Shown: one piece after another, positions 45,616 through 58,348 of the stretch
Position numbering within the stretch: the stretch's first letter is position 1
Layout: every line of letters begins with the position of its first letter
Origin: Planoprotostelium fungivorum
Taxonomy: Eukaryota; Evosea; Variosea; Cavosteliida; Cavosteliaceae
DNA: 64,000 nucleotides
Direction: 5' to 3'
NCBI GenBank assembly: GCA_003024175.1
Contig: MDYQ01000269.1
Span: 1 to 64,000, forward strand
The notes under the pieces: generated by a model
Databases searched by the model: none
Told to the model about the DNA's origin: nothing
Seen by the model: only the letters and a program-made list of their open reading frames with translations
Made by a program: the position numbers and the translations under genes

Positions 45616-46554
45616 ATGTCTTTTGTGAGGATCTCAATACCAGGTCATCTTCTGATCATTTCAGATCAAAACCAATCCATCTTCTTCATCCCGCGCCAGA
45701 CAGAGCGCCAGACTCTCTGTCCGACTGGATGTTGACGCTCTTTACACTCGCATCGCCAGTTTAGAGGTGATTTCCTTCACCGTCAACTGGCGTCTCACTC
45801 TGGCAGGCCTATGTTGCAGAACTAGAAGGACTGACGAATGTGAGAGCCGACTTGTCCTCCCTCTTCCAAGAGAATTTAAACAGCCTCCGTGAACAATTGG
45901 AGGAATCTCAGAGGGAGAAGGAAGAATCATCAACCGAACTCGTTGATCTGCGAGAGAAGGTGAAATTGTTGTTTCATCTAGTGGCTCAACGGCATCAGAT
46001 TGCAGAACTCAGATTGCAGAAGGACAAGTCAGACAAACAACGAAAAGAGCTGGAGGAATACATCAAAGAAGCCGAGGTGCATTCTGTCAAAGTCTTTCTC
46101 TTGACACATCCAGGTGCTCGAGCTTCACTCCACGATGAACCGCCTGGAGACAGAATTGGAGACAGCCAACGAAGAGAACACAGAATTACGACAACAAGTG
46201 AAGGAGTTGACAGAAGAAAAGGAGAAGCTGAGGAACAACTGCGACTCCGTCACAGAGAGATACATCGCACTCCAAGACCAGAGATCTCGTGACATCGATG
46301 AGAGAAGGATAGCCGAGTCTAATCTGGCTGACCACGTGAAATGGATCAAAGAACTCGAGGTGAGTCCCATCACCCACGTCACTGCATCATCTCAACCCTC
46401 TCAGGTGCAACTCCAAACGGTGCAAGTTGAAACCGAGAAGGGATGCATCGAGTCGACGAGAAGCCCAGGAAAATCTTCACCGAGATTCAAACAAGTGAAG
46501 AGGAGGTTCATCAACTCCGTCTCTCCTCTCATCAAGAGAAAAGGCAACAAGTAA
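45616..46554 (+). CDS. Coiled-coil protein, family unknown
   Basis: Starts MSF, then an intron, then IKTNPSSSSRARQSARLSVR with DVDALYTRIASLE. A long coiled coil follows across four exons: NLNSLREQLEESQREKEESS, HQIAELRLQKDKSDKQRKEL, NRLETELETANEENTELRQQ and VKELTEEKEKLRNN. The end is basic (FKQVKRRFINSVSPLIKRKG) and not helical. Length is about 260 residues. The heptad pattern is clear but unspecific; a cytoskeletal or Golgi-tether role is possible and not shown. Confidence 0.65.
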
Positions 46555-46794
46555 ACTCTCTACACAGCATCGTCTTTCATCTTCATTCACTCCTCTTTCA
46601 AAATTGTGTCTTCCACATTATTCGGCGGCCGATTCTTCATCTTCTTGTGTGATGGCCCTCAACTCGACCTGTCCTCATCAGATGTGTCTCTCGGTGTCAC
46701 CTCTTTACTTCTACCCTCTTCCTCTCTCCCGCGCTCGTGGGATCGATGTATCTGTGTTCGCGTGAGATCAGATGAGATGATGTTCTTGGATGGC

Positions 46795-47996
46795 TCACGC
46801 GGGTGGAGGGGATACACATAAGAGTGAGATCGTGTTCTTTACCCAGCCTCTATGAAATGGATTCTGTATGGTGGCGTAGGTGCTGGCAAACTGTCGCGAT
46901 GAGTCTGGATGATGCTGGGTTCCCTCACGTGTTCCTTCGTGCTGATATTATTTATAAAGAGGAAGCAGTGGAAGACGCTGAGATAAGCGACGGCCAAGTA
47001 GACCATTAGACAGAAGATGGTGAGGATGATGCTGACGATCTCTTGTCCTCTCGACTGGTGGAATTGAATTGTGTTAATCGAACGAAAGAGAGGGCTCACT
47101 TGTATACGTTCGTGAAGCGAATCGGTGAAAGAGTCAGTGCCATAGGAGCCAGAAGGTCTGAGGTGTAGGTAGAGCTTCAAGATGGAGAATCCAGCTATGT
47201 ACATACAGTTGAATAAGACCAAGTTGACGAACCACAGAAACGTTCTGTAATTCCTCCTTCCAATACAGTTCCCTGTCGTATGTTTCGTCAGATCCAGAAG
47301 ATCAAAGGGTACTTATCATGGACAATGATGATCGAACCGATCGACACAATTATCACAGATACTACAGTGAGAAGCTCTTGGTGGTCGGTAGAGACGACAT
47401 GTCTCTGTAAAAAAACATGAGAGGATGATTAATATGTGTCTAACACACCACACCACTTGACGTACATCACGTCCTCTTTTCTGAGCTGGATACTTTTTCT
47501 CTCTGGAATCTGTGGTGCCCACGGATCATCTGTTGCGTTTCAGTCTCGAAGAGAGAATTATTTGTTTGTTACCAGTGTCGACTGTTTCTGCGAGAACGTG
47601 TCTGGGATATATACCTGAATAGCCGAATCATTATATCGTTTAGGCATATATAGAAATGGTCAACGATCATTGAACACTGAACGAACCTGGGTCAGAGTAC
47701 GCCGTAATTTGTAGATATGCGAAGCATAGAACCCAGGCATAGATGTTCACACACAAAATGATGATTGCGTAGTTGCCGAGGACGCTATGGAATAAGTCAG
47801 GTATTCTGAAACACCGTTCAGTCACAGAATAAACCTCCATCAGCTCTCACACTGCAGCCAAAAAGGCCACTTCTGGTGCGGTCAGAAGGACGTTAGTGGC
47901 AAGGTAATGGGCGTAATCAGGACCAGTGATCAACCTCCCATTCAAGTGAAAGTTGTTCCTAGAAGGCCACTTCCTCCACGTCCTCTCGCTTGACAT
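46795..47996 (-). CDS. DHHC-type protein S-acyltransferase (palmitoyltransferase)
   Basis: Start at 47996 ([20 protein letters not shown]), then [19 protein letters not shown] (TM1), [20 protein letters not shown] (TM2) and AYSDPG. The cysteine-rich domain reads [18 protein letters not shown] and [18 protein letters not shown]3 is [20 protein letters not shown] and TM4 is [20 protein letters not shown]. After an intron the C-terminus reads [20 protein letters not shown], matching the conserved PaCCT-type NPF..G...N segment, and ends LLCVSPPPA. The Cys of DHHC carries the acyl group transferred to substrate cysteines. ZDHHC9/14/18-like. About five introns. Confidence 0.92.
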
Positions 47997-48690
47997 CGCT
48001 TACGGTTTAGAAAAGCCAGAGCTCTGAACCTCCCAAAACAAGCGGCCACGTGACCACAACAACAATCAATCGCCAAACCATTTTTTACCCGCTCCAACAT
48101 AATTCTCCTCTCCTTCCCCACCCAACACCACGATAGCCCCTCGAAACAATCCCTCCTCTCTCGGACTACTTCCTTCGCTCGCTCACACACATTGCACGTG
48201 GACATTGTGCTCTTCTCCTCCCTGTCCATTCGCAACGTCATCTCGACGAATATGGAGTGATTCTGCACAGCAACACATGAGGAGTCACATAGACATGAGT
48301 TTCCAAACAGATGCTAAAAGCAGCTGATTCCGCCATACGATGGAGTCCATCGACAGAAGCACAAGTTCAAGGCCGCATCCGTTTATATATTCAGGCCTTG
48401 TTTGTATTGGAGGCTGCTAAGAGCCCTCCCTTAGCGTCGCATTTGTAACCCGAGCGAAGTTGTAGCAGTTTGAAAAAGTCGGGAGGAAGCCCGAAATTTC
48501 GGTATAAAAATGAGAGGAAATCAGTCGAGTGGTACAAGTGGTACAAGCACCCTTGGGATGATTTGGAAAGTCGGAACTTTCAACTTGAGAGTTATTTCTC
48601 TCATCCAACGCGGGCCCATCGACCACAGAGGAGGGGTTGTATTCTTTTTCCTCAGATTCAGAGGATTTATCTACATCTAAAACAATACCG
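47997..48690. other. Intergenic, promoters of the DHHC and Myb genes
   Basis: 694 bp between divergent starts. Long minus-strand frames here lack an ATG that joins the DHHC gene and show no family motif, so no gene is called. Confidence 0.5.
48503..48510 (+). promoter_or_regulatory. TATA-like box upstream of the Myb gene
   Basis: TATAAAAA about 180 bp before the Myb start codon. The only strong TATA-like string in this intergenic stretch; use as a promoter is an inference. Confidence 0.35.
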
Positions 48691-49946
48691 ATGACCACCA
48701 AGATGATGGGCGATGAAGTGTTTGAGAAGGCTGCATCTCTTTCCGAAGGAGGCAGCAACACGCGAAACGGCTCTTCCGGGCCTCAACAACGAACGAATAA
48801 AAGCAGCTGGTCCGCTGAGGAGGTGAGTGAACCTAGAATCAAATTACGTATCAATTTTCCCTTTCCCCGGCACACATCAACGCGAAAGCAGGACGCAAGG
48901 CTGAAGGAGGCCATCGAGAACAGTAAGACTCGGAATTGGAAGCAGATCGCGGAGGGAATACATGGGAGGACCCACACACAATGTCTTCACCGGTGGCAGA
49001 AGGTGCTAGACCCTCAGCTCGTCAAGGGTGCTTGGACGAAAGAGGAGGACGACCTTCTCACCAAGCTCGTGAGGGAGACTGGGCCAAAGAACTGGTCGCA
49101 GATCGCCAACAATCTCAGCGGGCGTATTGGGAAACAATGTAGAGAGAGATGGTATAATCATTTGGACCCCGAGATCAATCGAAACCCATGGACGGCCGAC
49201 GAGGACCTCATCATCATCTCCGCCCACCGCAGCATTGGCAACAAGTGGGCGGACATCGCCAAGATGCTTCAAGGTAGACCCTCCAATGCCATCAAGAACC
49301 ATTGGAACTCGACTCTCAAGAGAAAGATCTGCGGAATGGAGGTCGGCGGCACTGCGACGGGGTCCACAAATTCAAAGGCCTACAGCAGCCCTCAGATCGA
49401 CTCTTGTGGCTCCGACGAGTCAGAGGCGGATTCCATCATGGAGAGGAAGAAGCCACAGAAGAGAAGGAAGACGAACCAAGGAAAGGCACCTATCAAGAGA
49501 GAATGGGATCCTCTACCGCTCATCCAGATGTCGGGCGCCTCCTTCCAGGGTATCGTGGTGGCTCAATCACATCATGGAATCCAAGAGGGCAACATCCTTC
49601 CTTACTCTCTGGACATCTACTCCTCTCACGACAGCAGCAACGAATTTCTGTATAATCAAATACTGGGTGAGATCTCATCGCCCTCTTTGTGGATGAGAGA
49701 CTGAACGTCTCTCTAGATGCGGAACAACAGATGATGGGACATCATGGAGGATCGCCCCTGATCTCTTCACCGATGCAGACGTCGATACAATTCCAACCCT
49801 TCTTTGGGCTGGAAGAAGAGTCTTCGATCACACACATGAGCGACATGACGCAGTCGTGCCTCAACAGTCTGTCAGAAGAGTACCACCCATCGTCCATATC
49901 ATCCAGTGGGAGCTCTGCTGGGAGCGACTGGTCAGTCACTGTATAG
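48691..49946 (+). CDS. R1R2R3-type Myb transcription factor
   Basis: Start at 48691 ([13 protein letters not shown]). An intron splits repeat 1 ([28 protein letters not shown]). R2 reads [20 protein letters not shown] with [21 protein letters not shown]3 reads [20 protein letters not shown] with [20 protein letters not shown]. All regular tryptophans are present (first residue of R3 W kept). The three repeats match animal c-Myb and amoebozoan/plant 3R-Myb, which control G2/M genes. A basic KKPQKRRK cluster is a likely nuclear signal. The Ser-rich C-terminus ([18 protein letters not shown]) lies in a second large exon after an intron at about 49665-49716. Confidence 0.93.
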
Positions 49947-50013
49947 AGTCCTGGAGTCACTCCCAGTTTTTTTGTATATAAACCTGAGCTGTATGTATAT
50001 AACTGCCTCTCCT

Positions 50014-50434
50014 TTATTGTCGAACGGCGGTGCGAAAGGGAGAGAGGGTCATCTTCTGCATGTCCCACACACCCTCTCTCGCGTAGATGTCCTTTTGTAA
50101 TCGATCTCGAGCCATGTCAATGGTGTCCGACTCCAAATGCATGACGCTTCCCCACATGTCTCCGTTCTCCGTAAGAAGAGCTCCTCCTAGCTGGTGAGCG
50201 TTAGATTCGATCGAGACACTGTGGAATGTTCGAGAGGAGTGATCATACCTTCACTTTCACTTTGGAGTCGGAGTGGACTTTATCGAGGTGCTCTTGTCTC
50301 ACTCGCTTGCGGATCTCAAGAGCGCCCTCCTTGTCAGGAATGACGGCCATAAACTCTGGGAAACGAGAGGTCTTCGTGTGACTGAAGGACCTTGATCCAT
50401 GGATGTGGCAAAGAGGACGCAGGATGGTGTTCAT
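50014..50434 (-). CDS. YciI-like (YCII-related) small protein, possibly mitochondrial
   Basis: Start at 50434 (MNTILRPLCHIHGSRSFSHT, presequence-like). Then FPEFMAVIPDKEGALEIRKR, LGGALLTENGDMWGSVMHLE, and RLQKDIYAREGVWDMQKMTL followed by SPFRTAVRQ and a stop at 50014. The order FxVxxxDkpga...R..H, GG.....G...GS, and W....I.P matches the YCII family of dimeric alpha-beta barrels. Their His-Asp pair supports a catalytic role, but the reaction is unknown in eukaryotes. One intron. Divergent with MSH2, 79 bp apart. Confidence 0.8.
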
Positions 50435-50513
50435 GTTGTCAGCTGATGATTTTTGTTGGTACAAATGTTTGTGCCATTACAGGAATCAGATCTGATCAAA
50501 CACCAGCAAAAAG
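50435..50513. promoter_or_regulatory. Very short divergent promoter
   Basis: 79 bp between YciI-like (minus) and MSH2 (plus) start codons. Confidence 0.45.
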
Positions 50514-53500
50514 ATGAGTCACCTGCAGTATGGAGGAGACGCAGAGGAGACCTCACATAAGGACTTGAAAGAAGGCGAGTCTAATGTCGTGTAGGGTTTC
50601 CGTTGATCATATTGCAGAGAAGGGATTCGCAGAGTTCTATCGTGGTTTAGAGAGAGTGAGTTATTGAATAACGAAACACAACATTTTATGTTGAAGCGTG
50701 CAGAGTGATGGAGTCATTCGATTATTCCATCGTGGGAGAGAGGTGAGGGGAGGTGACAAATCCACACTGAAATGCACCAGCAATTGTATGGAATCCACGG
50801 AGAAGAGGCCAAGATGATCGCAGCTGAGTACTTTAAATCTATGAAGGTCGTTAAGAAATGGGGCGCCACTCGTCCACAGAAGAAGATCAAAGGAGAAGAC
50901 GGAGCAGGTGAGTCCACATCTCCCTCACCTTTCGCCTCAACGACATCAGGCGTCGGTTCGAACGAATTAGAATACGTTACAGTGAGAGAGAAGACCGAAG
51001 TGGAGAGCCTCCTCAAGTTCCTCCTCTTCGATAAACTCCTCCAAGTGATGACATCATCATCATCATCATCACCTCCATCTGATGAAAAGAAAGGTCGAGA
51101 TCTATGAACCCAAGAAGGGAGGAGTAGGGGAATATAAACTAGACATATCTGCCTCTCCAGGTAACTATGAGAAGATCGAGCACCTCCTTCCCACCTTGGA
51201 GCAAGCGAAAGACGTACCACCCATCTGTGCCGTATGGCTGACTTCAACACCGAAAGGGTCAGACGTGAGTCTACAACGTTGTAGATGGAGACTGAATCGA
51301 ACAGTTGATGGGCGTCGCCGTGATCAACACGATGCTGAGGGAGATCAAAGTCAGCGAATTTGAAGACAACGAACAGATGACCAACTTTGAGGTGAAGGAG
51401 AGAAGAAAGACGCGACTCAAACGATCAGACGCTGTTGATCCAGAGTGGAGCGAGAGAGTGTCTGTACAGCAGCCAGAACAAACCGACGGCCAAGTTGGAG
51501 TCTATCATCAGCCGTTGTAACATACCTCTCAACAAGAGAAAGACGAACGAATATAAATCGGACAACATACCACAAGATCTCAACAGACTCTTGGGAGAGG
51601 ATCACCAGCAGATCGGTGGGTGGTGGATGACATGGGATGACGTCATCACACGTCATAGATAAGATCGAGATGAAGCTCGCAATGAAAGCTACGGCCTGTC
51701 TCATTCGATTCCTAGAGGTAAGAGCGTGGAATGGAAGTCATCATCAACGCATTCAGTTACTCTCGGAAGACATCGACATGGTGGACGAGAAAGAGAAGAA
51801 GAAGGGAAAGCGGTACAAGTTGTCCAGCTTCCAGTTTGATTGTTACATGCGATTAGATGCAGCAGCGTTAGAAGCTCTGAATCTGTTTCCCGAACGTGGA
51901 GAATGTGAGAATTCACACCTTATCCTTCGACAGACGAATTATCGATGCGTCATCCATCAAGGAGAACGATGGATCCACACTGATGAGAACAGCACTGAAG
52001 AAGACAACCAATTTATTCGGGTTGTTGAACCACTGTCTGACACCAATGGGATCTAGAAGATTATCACAGTGGATAAGGCAACCGTTGAAAGATAAGGAAC
52101 AGATAGGTGAAGTCGATTCACTCACTCGAATGTCTCATCCACTTGTGTTCGTTGGATTCGATGATGAATTATCACGAAGCTGATGGAGGATGCAGAGAAT
52201 CGACACGACATCGTCAGCGTGTTCACGGAAGATACTACCATGAGAGATCACCTTCGAGTGAGTCACATCAACATCACAACATCACATCAACATCGACATC
52301 ACATCAACATCACATCCACACTACATCATACCCATCACATCAACATCACATCACATCACACATCACACATCACACATCACATCAAATCGAGTGTAGAGTG
52401 ATGATTGAGGTAAATCCAGTTGAACTATCTGAAGAGAGACGTACCCGACATCGACAAACTGTCTAAAAAAGTTCACGCCAAGAAAGCTTCGTTGGAAGAC
52501 ACGGTGAAGATTTACTACATGTTCAAACAACTCCCCGAATGCATCGAAGCCTTAGAGAAGTACGTATCGTCAGGTCCAGAGGACAAGGTTGCTCTCATTC
52601 GAGACACTTTTCTCTTGCCATTGAAGGTGATTCGATGATTCCAAATCGAGCTGACGAATGCAGGACATCGATTCGCAGAGTGAAAAGTACATCGCCATGG
52701 TGGAACAAGTCGTCGATCTCGATGCTGCCAGCAGGTGCTTCATGTCACATGACATCGATGATGGATGACATACATCAGGAACGAATACATCATCCGAGCC
52801 GATTTTGACGAAGACCTGAAGAGATTCGGGGTGGGAGAACTTCACCCTGTTTTCAGCATGACAAATTGACGCCACGCAGGAAGAGAAGAAATTGTACCAC
52901 GAGAAGATGGTGAGAAACAGAGAAGCCGTGGTGGACAAGTTGGGCGTGAAGGAGAGCGTCGTAGCTCTGTTACCGAAGAAGAAGATCGGATGGTACTTTG
53001 AGGTGAAGGAGAGAATCTTGTCAGAGGGTGACGGGCGGCAGGTGACCTCGAAGATTGCAAGGGAGATCAAATTGGAGACGAAACCGAATATTCTCATCGT
53101 AGATGCTGTCAGGAAGACGGGTGCGTGTCCATCTCATCACTCATCGTGATCGTGATGTCGATGGTGATCGTGATCATGATCCGTGCAGGTGTCGCCTTTC
53201 AGACGAAAGAGCTGAAGGCATTGAACGAAAAGTACCAAGCCGCTGCAGAGCAATACAGCGCCCACCAACAGACCTTCGTGGCCGAACTGCAGGCCGTTCT
53301 CCGTGAGAACTCACACGACCACCTCACTCCATCTCACTCTTACAGTCACCTACGTCGCCCTCATGGAACAAGCCAGTATGACCCTGGCCGATCTAGACGT
53401 CTACACTTGCTTCGCACACGTGTCCAACCTCAATCATTACATCCGGCCCCAAATGAGAGAACCCGGTGTGAAGATTGTTCTGAAGCAATCGAGACATCCC

Positions 53501-54477
53501 TGCCTCGACGTGCAAGAAGGCCTCGATTTCGTTCCGAACGACGTCAGCATGACGAAAGAAGCATCGAGATTTGTCATCATCACCGGACCCAACATGTGAG
53601 ATGATGTGTGGATGATGTAGACTCATCGATGGGAAGGGGAGGTAAATCGACGTACATCCGTCAGATCGGCATGATCGTTCTCATGGCTCAGATCGGATGT
53701 TACGTACCCTGCGAAGACGCGGAGATATCGGTAGTCGATTGCATCATGGCCAGAGTGGGTGCCAACGATTCTCAGCTGAGAGGTGTATCTACCTTCATGG
53801 CCGAGATGTTAGAGATGAGCAACATACTCAGGGTGCGTGTCGTCTCATCGTCTCATCATCACATCGTCTCATCGTCTCATCATCACATCGTCTCATCGTC
53901 TCATCGTGAGCAGTCCGCCACGTGTGACTCTCTCGTCATCATCGATGAATTGGGTAGAGGTACATCGACTTACGATGGATTCGGCCTGGCCAGAGCCATA
54001 TCTGAGTGAGATGACGTCACGATGTGGATGACACCGACGAACGTGTAGGAATCTATGCGAGAGAGGCTGCTTCTGTCTCTTCGCCACACATTTTCACGAG
54101 CTGACCGAGATGGAGAAGGAGACACCTTACGTCCACAACTTACACGTCGAGGCCTGCATTGTAGACGAAGAGCTCATCCTTCAGCATCAGGTGAACGAGG
54201 GTCCCTGCCTTCAGAGCTACGGAATTCACGTGGCCGAGCTGGCCAACTTTCCAAAGAGCGTGATAGAGGTGGCAAAACGGAAGGCGAGCGAGCTGGAGAG
54301 GTTCGAGACATGTGAGGCAGGGTGTTGAAGTGGGAGCTGACGGGAGCAGCTGACGTCAGTGAAGAGACGGTGAAGAAGTTCATGGTGGAGTTTAAGAAGA
54401 TTCCGATGGATCAACTGAGCGAGGAAGAGGCCATGAAACGGATTGCAAAGCTGAAGGCCGAGTTGGGGCATAAATGA
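50514..54477 (+). CDS. MSH2: DNA mismatch-repair protein MSH2
   Basis: N-terminal [12 protein letters not shown] and [13 protein letters not shown], then [11 protein letters not shown]. The connector and lever parts hold [90 protein letters not shown] and [11 protein letters not shown]. The ATPase has [20 protein letters not shown] (Walker A), [34 protein letters not shown] (Walker B) and [13 protein letters not shown], then a C-terminal helix ending [13 protein letters not shown]2 pairs with MSH6 or MSH3 to recognise mismatches in the nucleus. About sixteen short introns; the ATPase motifs are intact, so it should be functional. Confidence 0.95.
52264..52386. repeat. Intronic CATCACATCAA repeat
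   Basis: Irregular tandem array of CATCA/CACAT words filling an MSH2 intron that begins GTGAGT at 52258. Confidence 0.8.
53838..53907. repeat. Intronic CATCGTCT repeat
   Basis: Tandem TCATCGTCTCATCATCACATCG units in another MSH2 intron. The array ends just before the acceptor GAGCAG. Confidence 0.8.
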
Positions 54478-54768
54478 AGTCGAGTGCCTCTTGATGGAGA
54501 GGCGACATTAGATCTTGCGGATGATGTGATGTGATTGTAGTTTTGGGGCTTATGGAGATCGACCTACGAGCACACTCGAAAGATATGTTCTGAAAGAAGC
54601 TGTTGAAGACATTGTCTCCGTGATCGCGCATTGTCCATAGATTGGCGATAGTTCTGTCCAATTTGACATTCGGTTTCAGCGGGAAATGTTTGTCGGGATG
54701 GGACACTTCCGTCGAAAAAGCACAAGTTATCCACCTTATTTGGTGAACTTCAAAGAGCCGACCATCCG

Positions 54769-57700
54769 ATGAGGTGCTCTTCTGTCTCGATCCAGAATCT
54801 ATTCGTACTCTGTCTCATCCTCTGGACACCAACAGTATGCAGTGGGGATCTTGTAGGCACGATGCAAGAGATATGGAAGACACTAGGAGGTTAGAAGAGG
54901 GTGAAATGTCTGTGTTGAAGGATCTCACAGGATCGGATCAGTATTGGAAAGGAAATAACGTGAGAGAACTATATGAGAGATGAGGACCACATCATTATGT
55001 CCCCACCCCACCTGAAATGCTCCATCGTTCAGTTTCGACAATACGTCTATGAAAAACAAATATGCATTCAATTCATCCATCGATAACCAATCTTCTCTGA
55101 CGGCATTCTGATCATCAATCAGATCTGTAACTCCACTGATTACGTCGGTTTGTTCTGCAACGGTGCTTGGCCCGTTAGCATCCTTCTATCATCCTACAAT
55201 CTCAACGGATCCATACCTCCATCTATCGGTACCCTCGTCAACCTCACCATCCTATACCTTGATTCCAACTCACTCACCGGGCCCATTCCATCATCCATCG
55301 GTAATCTCACTTCCCTTCGGGTTCTCATGCTCGCCTCGAATGGATTAGAGGGGCCGATACCCTTCACCGTGGGGCTCATGACTTCCCTTTTGATATTAGA
55401 CCTGAGTTTGAATCAACTCAACGGAACGATTCCGGCGGACATTGGCCGCATGCGATCACTCCAACAGCTCACTCTCTCCACAAATCATCTCACCGGAACC
55501 CTTCCATCCACCATCGCAGAACTGAAGAACCTGACGAGCCTCACTATCAATAATAATCAGCTGAACGGAACCATTCCTCCCTTCATCGGTCAGATGTCTG
55601 GGCTCTCTATCCTCTCCCTGATGAACAGCTCTTTCACTGGACCCATTCCTTCTTCCTTTAACAACCTGACCTCCATTACCTCCCTCGGTCTATCTTACAA
55701 TCGAATCAGTGGACCCATCCCTTCCTTCATCACTCACCTCACGCGCCTGTCGACTCTCAGTTTGGACCACAACGAGCTGAACGGGTCCTTACCGTCCAAC
55801 TTGGATGCATTGACGCAATTGTCTACGCTCGATGTGTCATCGAATCAGATCGGTGGAATGTTGCCATCAGCCATTGGGAACTTAATGGACATGCGATATC
55901 TATATCTTTCAAACAATCGATTCGAAGGTGGGTTCATCCATCTCTTCTCTCATCGACATTCATTTCCTCTCATCTATCTTCATCGTTCTTCATCGGTACA
56001 CATCGATGTTCATCTCCATTCAGGAAATGTACCCACTTCTATCATGAATCTGATGTACGTCAAATCGATCTCTCTGAGCAACAACTCCCTCAACGGATCT
56101 GTACCCTCCAGAGATCCTACATTGTTTCCGCTGGATGATCTCGACCTATCGAACAACTTGTTCACATCCATACCATACATCAAAGTGACGACCGATTGCG
56201 ATATGAGAGGTAACTCTCTCCCCTGTCTGCCCTTACTCGATGTGTCATCCACTTGCGACATCGATTACCTTCCTCGTTCAGATGCCATCATCAATGCGTT
56301 CTACGGAAATTCAACGCATTTATCGGTGCGGCAGGCACAGGTGATAGGAGATGATGGAGAGGAGATTGACGATGTCATAGAGCGTACTGAATCGTACGAG
56401 CGGAGACGTTCAGGTGAGAAGGGAAGAGATGGGAGGATGATCGTCTCATCCATCGTAGACGGTTAAGCTCATATCTGCCGTGACCCTCGCGTTATCACGT
56501 AACGTGACGTCTTTCGAATACACTTCACCCAGTGTATCCATAAAGATCAACTCTTACGACACGAAGAACAGTACGAGTCAGAAGATAGAGAACCGTTTGA
56601 CATCGAGCAATGTCACCGTAGCGATACCCGTCTCGATCATCAGCCAACCAGAAGGTGAGGAGATGGAGGAGATGGTCATTCAACTCGAAACAGTTTCAGT
56701 GGCATTGTCTTCCATATCGTTCAATCCATTCTCATCCATCAGCAATCAATCCATGTGATTTCCACTCGTTCAGAAATCCATCTGACGAAGAGATAGATAC
56801 AGTGATGTGATAGGAGTGAGTGTGTATGCAGTGGGAAGAGAGATCGATGTCAAGGGTGTCAACGAACTGATCAACATCACCATGGGAACCATCGATACCA
56901 TTCCTCAGGATCACTGTGAGTTTTCTTCATCCTTTTACGACGAGGCGTGTGACATTGGATGGTGCAGATGCAGTGTGTCAGTACTGGAACCAATTCTCCT
57001 CCCTCTGGTCGAGAGACGGTATCAACCTCGTTGTAGACGGTGGTTCGATGATATGTCAGACGAATCACCTCACCAATTTCTCCATCGGTAAAGAACCCAT
57101 CGTGAAGCCACCTTACGATCCATCGACGAGAGACGACACGAACAGGATCATCATCATCGTGTGCTGCGCCATCGGTGGCTCCATTGCCATCCTCACGACA
57201 TCGATTCTGATCTACCTTCGTCTATCCAAGAGAAAGGTGAGGAAAGAGAACGAGAGGGTCTGAACGAATGATGAGATGGACGTATCGATGATCACAATGG
57301 AGGGAGAGAGTGCAGGACAGTTGAAGTGGATCGAGAAGACGAGTGAAGAGAAGACACAAGTGTGGAGGGTCGTACAGAACGAGACGACAACGGTGGCCGT
57401 GAAGAAGAGAGACGTGAAGGACGTACGCACTCTCGTACAGGAAGCAATACGATTGAAGGTAAGTTGAGAATAATGGAAATTGATTTGTACATTCGATTGA
57501 AGAGGGAACAGGCGATGCATCATCCTAACGTTGTTATGTACCTCGCTCACAATTTGAACGGTGATGATTGTCAGTGACGATGATAGAGAGATTGAACGTG
57601 TATAGAAGGATGGCTGATGATAGAGTGGATGGAAGAAGGGAGTTTATTCTCTTACGCTCGCTCTCACCCCGTCCTACCTCTCTTCTATTCCATGTGAACA

Positions 57701-58348
57701 TTCTTTCTATCTCATTTTTATCAGAAAGAGACTAAAGGTAGGACAGAGGAAGGGACGTAGCACGAGGAATGTCTTATGTATCCGAACAGAAGATCGTCCA
57801 CACCCAACTGCACCCTCATCACGTGAGTTGGTCTGACGCCCTTCATCCTTTTTATATTACGATAGGTCTTGCTGCGGATATCACAAGGGACCGTATTAGC
57901 AAAGATCACTAGCTTCAGTGAGAGCGTAGAGGATGGAACCAAGTACAAGCGGAAACCTCATCACCACACCGTGAGTAGACGACAGTGTTCGTTGAGGTGT
58001 AATGAATCGCAGGCACCTGAGGTGATCAAATATGGTGTACAGTATGTACAGTCAGACGTGTGGAGTTTCGGTCTCATCTTACTCTTCATCGCCAGCAACG
58101 GAAGGGAATCCACTGAGGTGATGGTGATACCTTCGTGATCACACACTGAATGTTTGATGTAGAGAAGAATAGAAGAAGGATGGGAAGCGTCAGTGAAGAG
58201 CATCCTGTCTGATTGTATGGAAGAAGAGATGAGGAATAGAGCCACTTTCGATCAGATCACGAGGAGGATGAATCGAGGGAATGAAAGACAGGAGGAAAAA
58301 TATAGGAGCTTGGACGAGACAGCAGACGATCCGTACAGAATGCAATGA
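54769..58348 (+). CDS. LRR - GAIN/GPS-like - TM - pseudokinase receptor
   Basis: A signal peptide (NLFVLCLILWTPTVCSG) and LRR N-cap lead to about ten plant-type LRRs (LDLSLNQLNGTIPADIG) at 55190-56200. A Ser/Asn-rich beta region follows, then a GPS-like motif at 56945-57095 (VCQYWNQFSSLWSRDG ... MICQTNHLTNFSIG) directly before the span RIIIIVCCAIGGSIAILTTS. The intracellular kinase fold keeps VAVKK, IEWMEEGSLFSYARSHPVL and APEVIKYG...SDVWSFGLIL. Its HRD region reads VHTQLHPHH, where HRDLxxxN is expected. DFG reads SFS, and the glycine loop lacks glycines. It should therefore not transfer phosphate and probably signals as a scaffold. About nine introns; stop TGA at 58348. The extracellular segment 56300-56930 is the least certain. 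Confidence 0.78.

Noticed and set aside
47940-48268. N-terminal extension of the DHHC gene
   Set aside because: The long frame does not join the DHHC frame; the ATG at 47996 gives a normal start directly before [11 protein letters not shown].
48417-48761. Minus-strand gene opposite the Myb start
   Set aside because: No family motif; it overlaps the first Myb exon and contains the likely Myb promoter.
54392-54706. Small minus-strand gene between MSH2 and the LRR receptor
   Set aside because: It begins with GTG, overlaps the MSH2 3-prime end and matches no family; the region is better explained as intergenic.
57276-58348. Active receptor kinase
   Set aside because: HRD and DFG positions are replaced by HTQ and SFS in exons whose splice junctions keep the frame, so catalysis is not expected.
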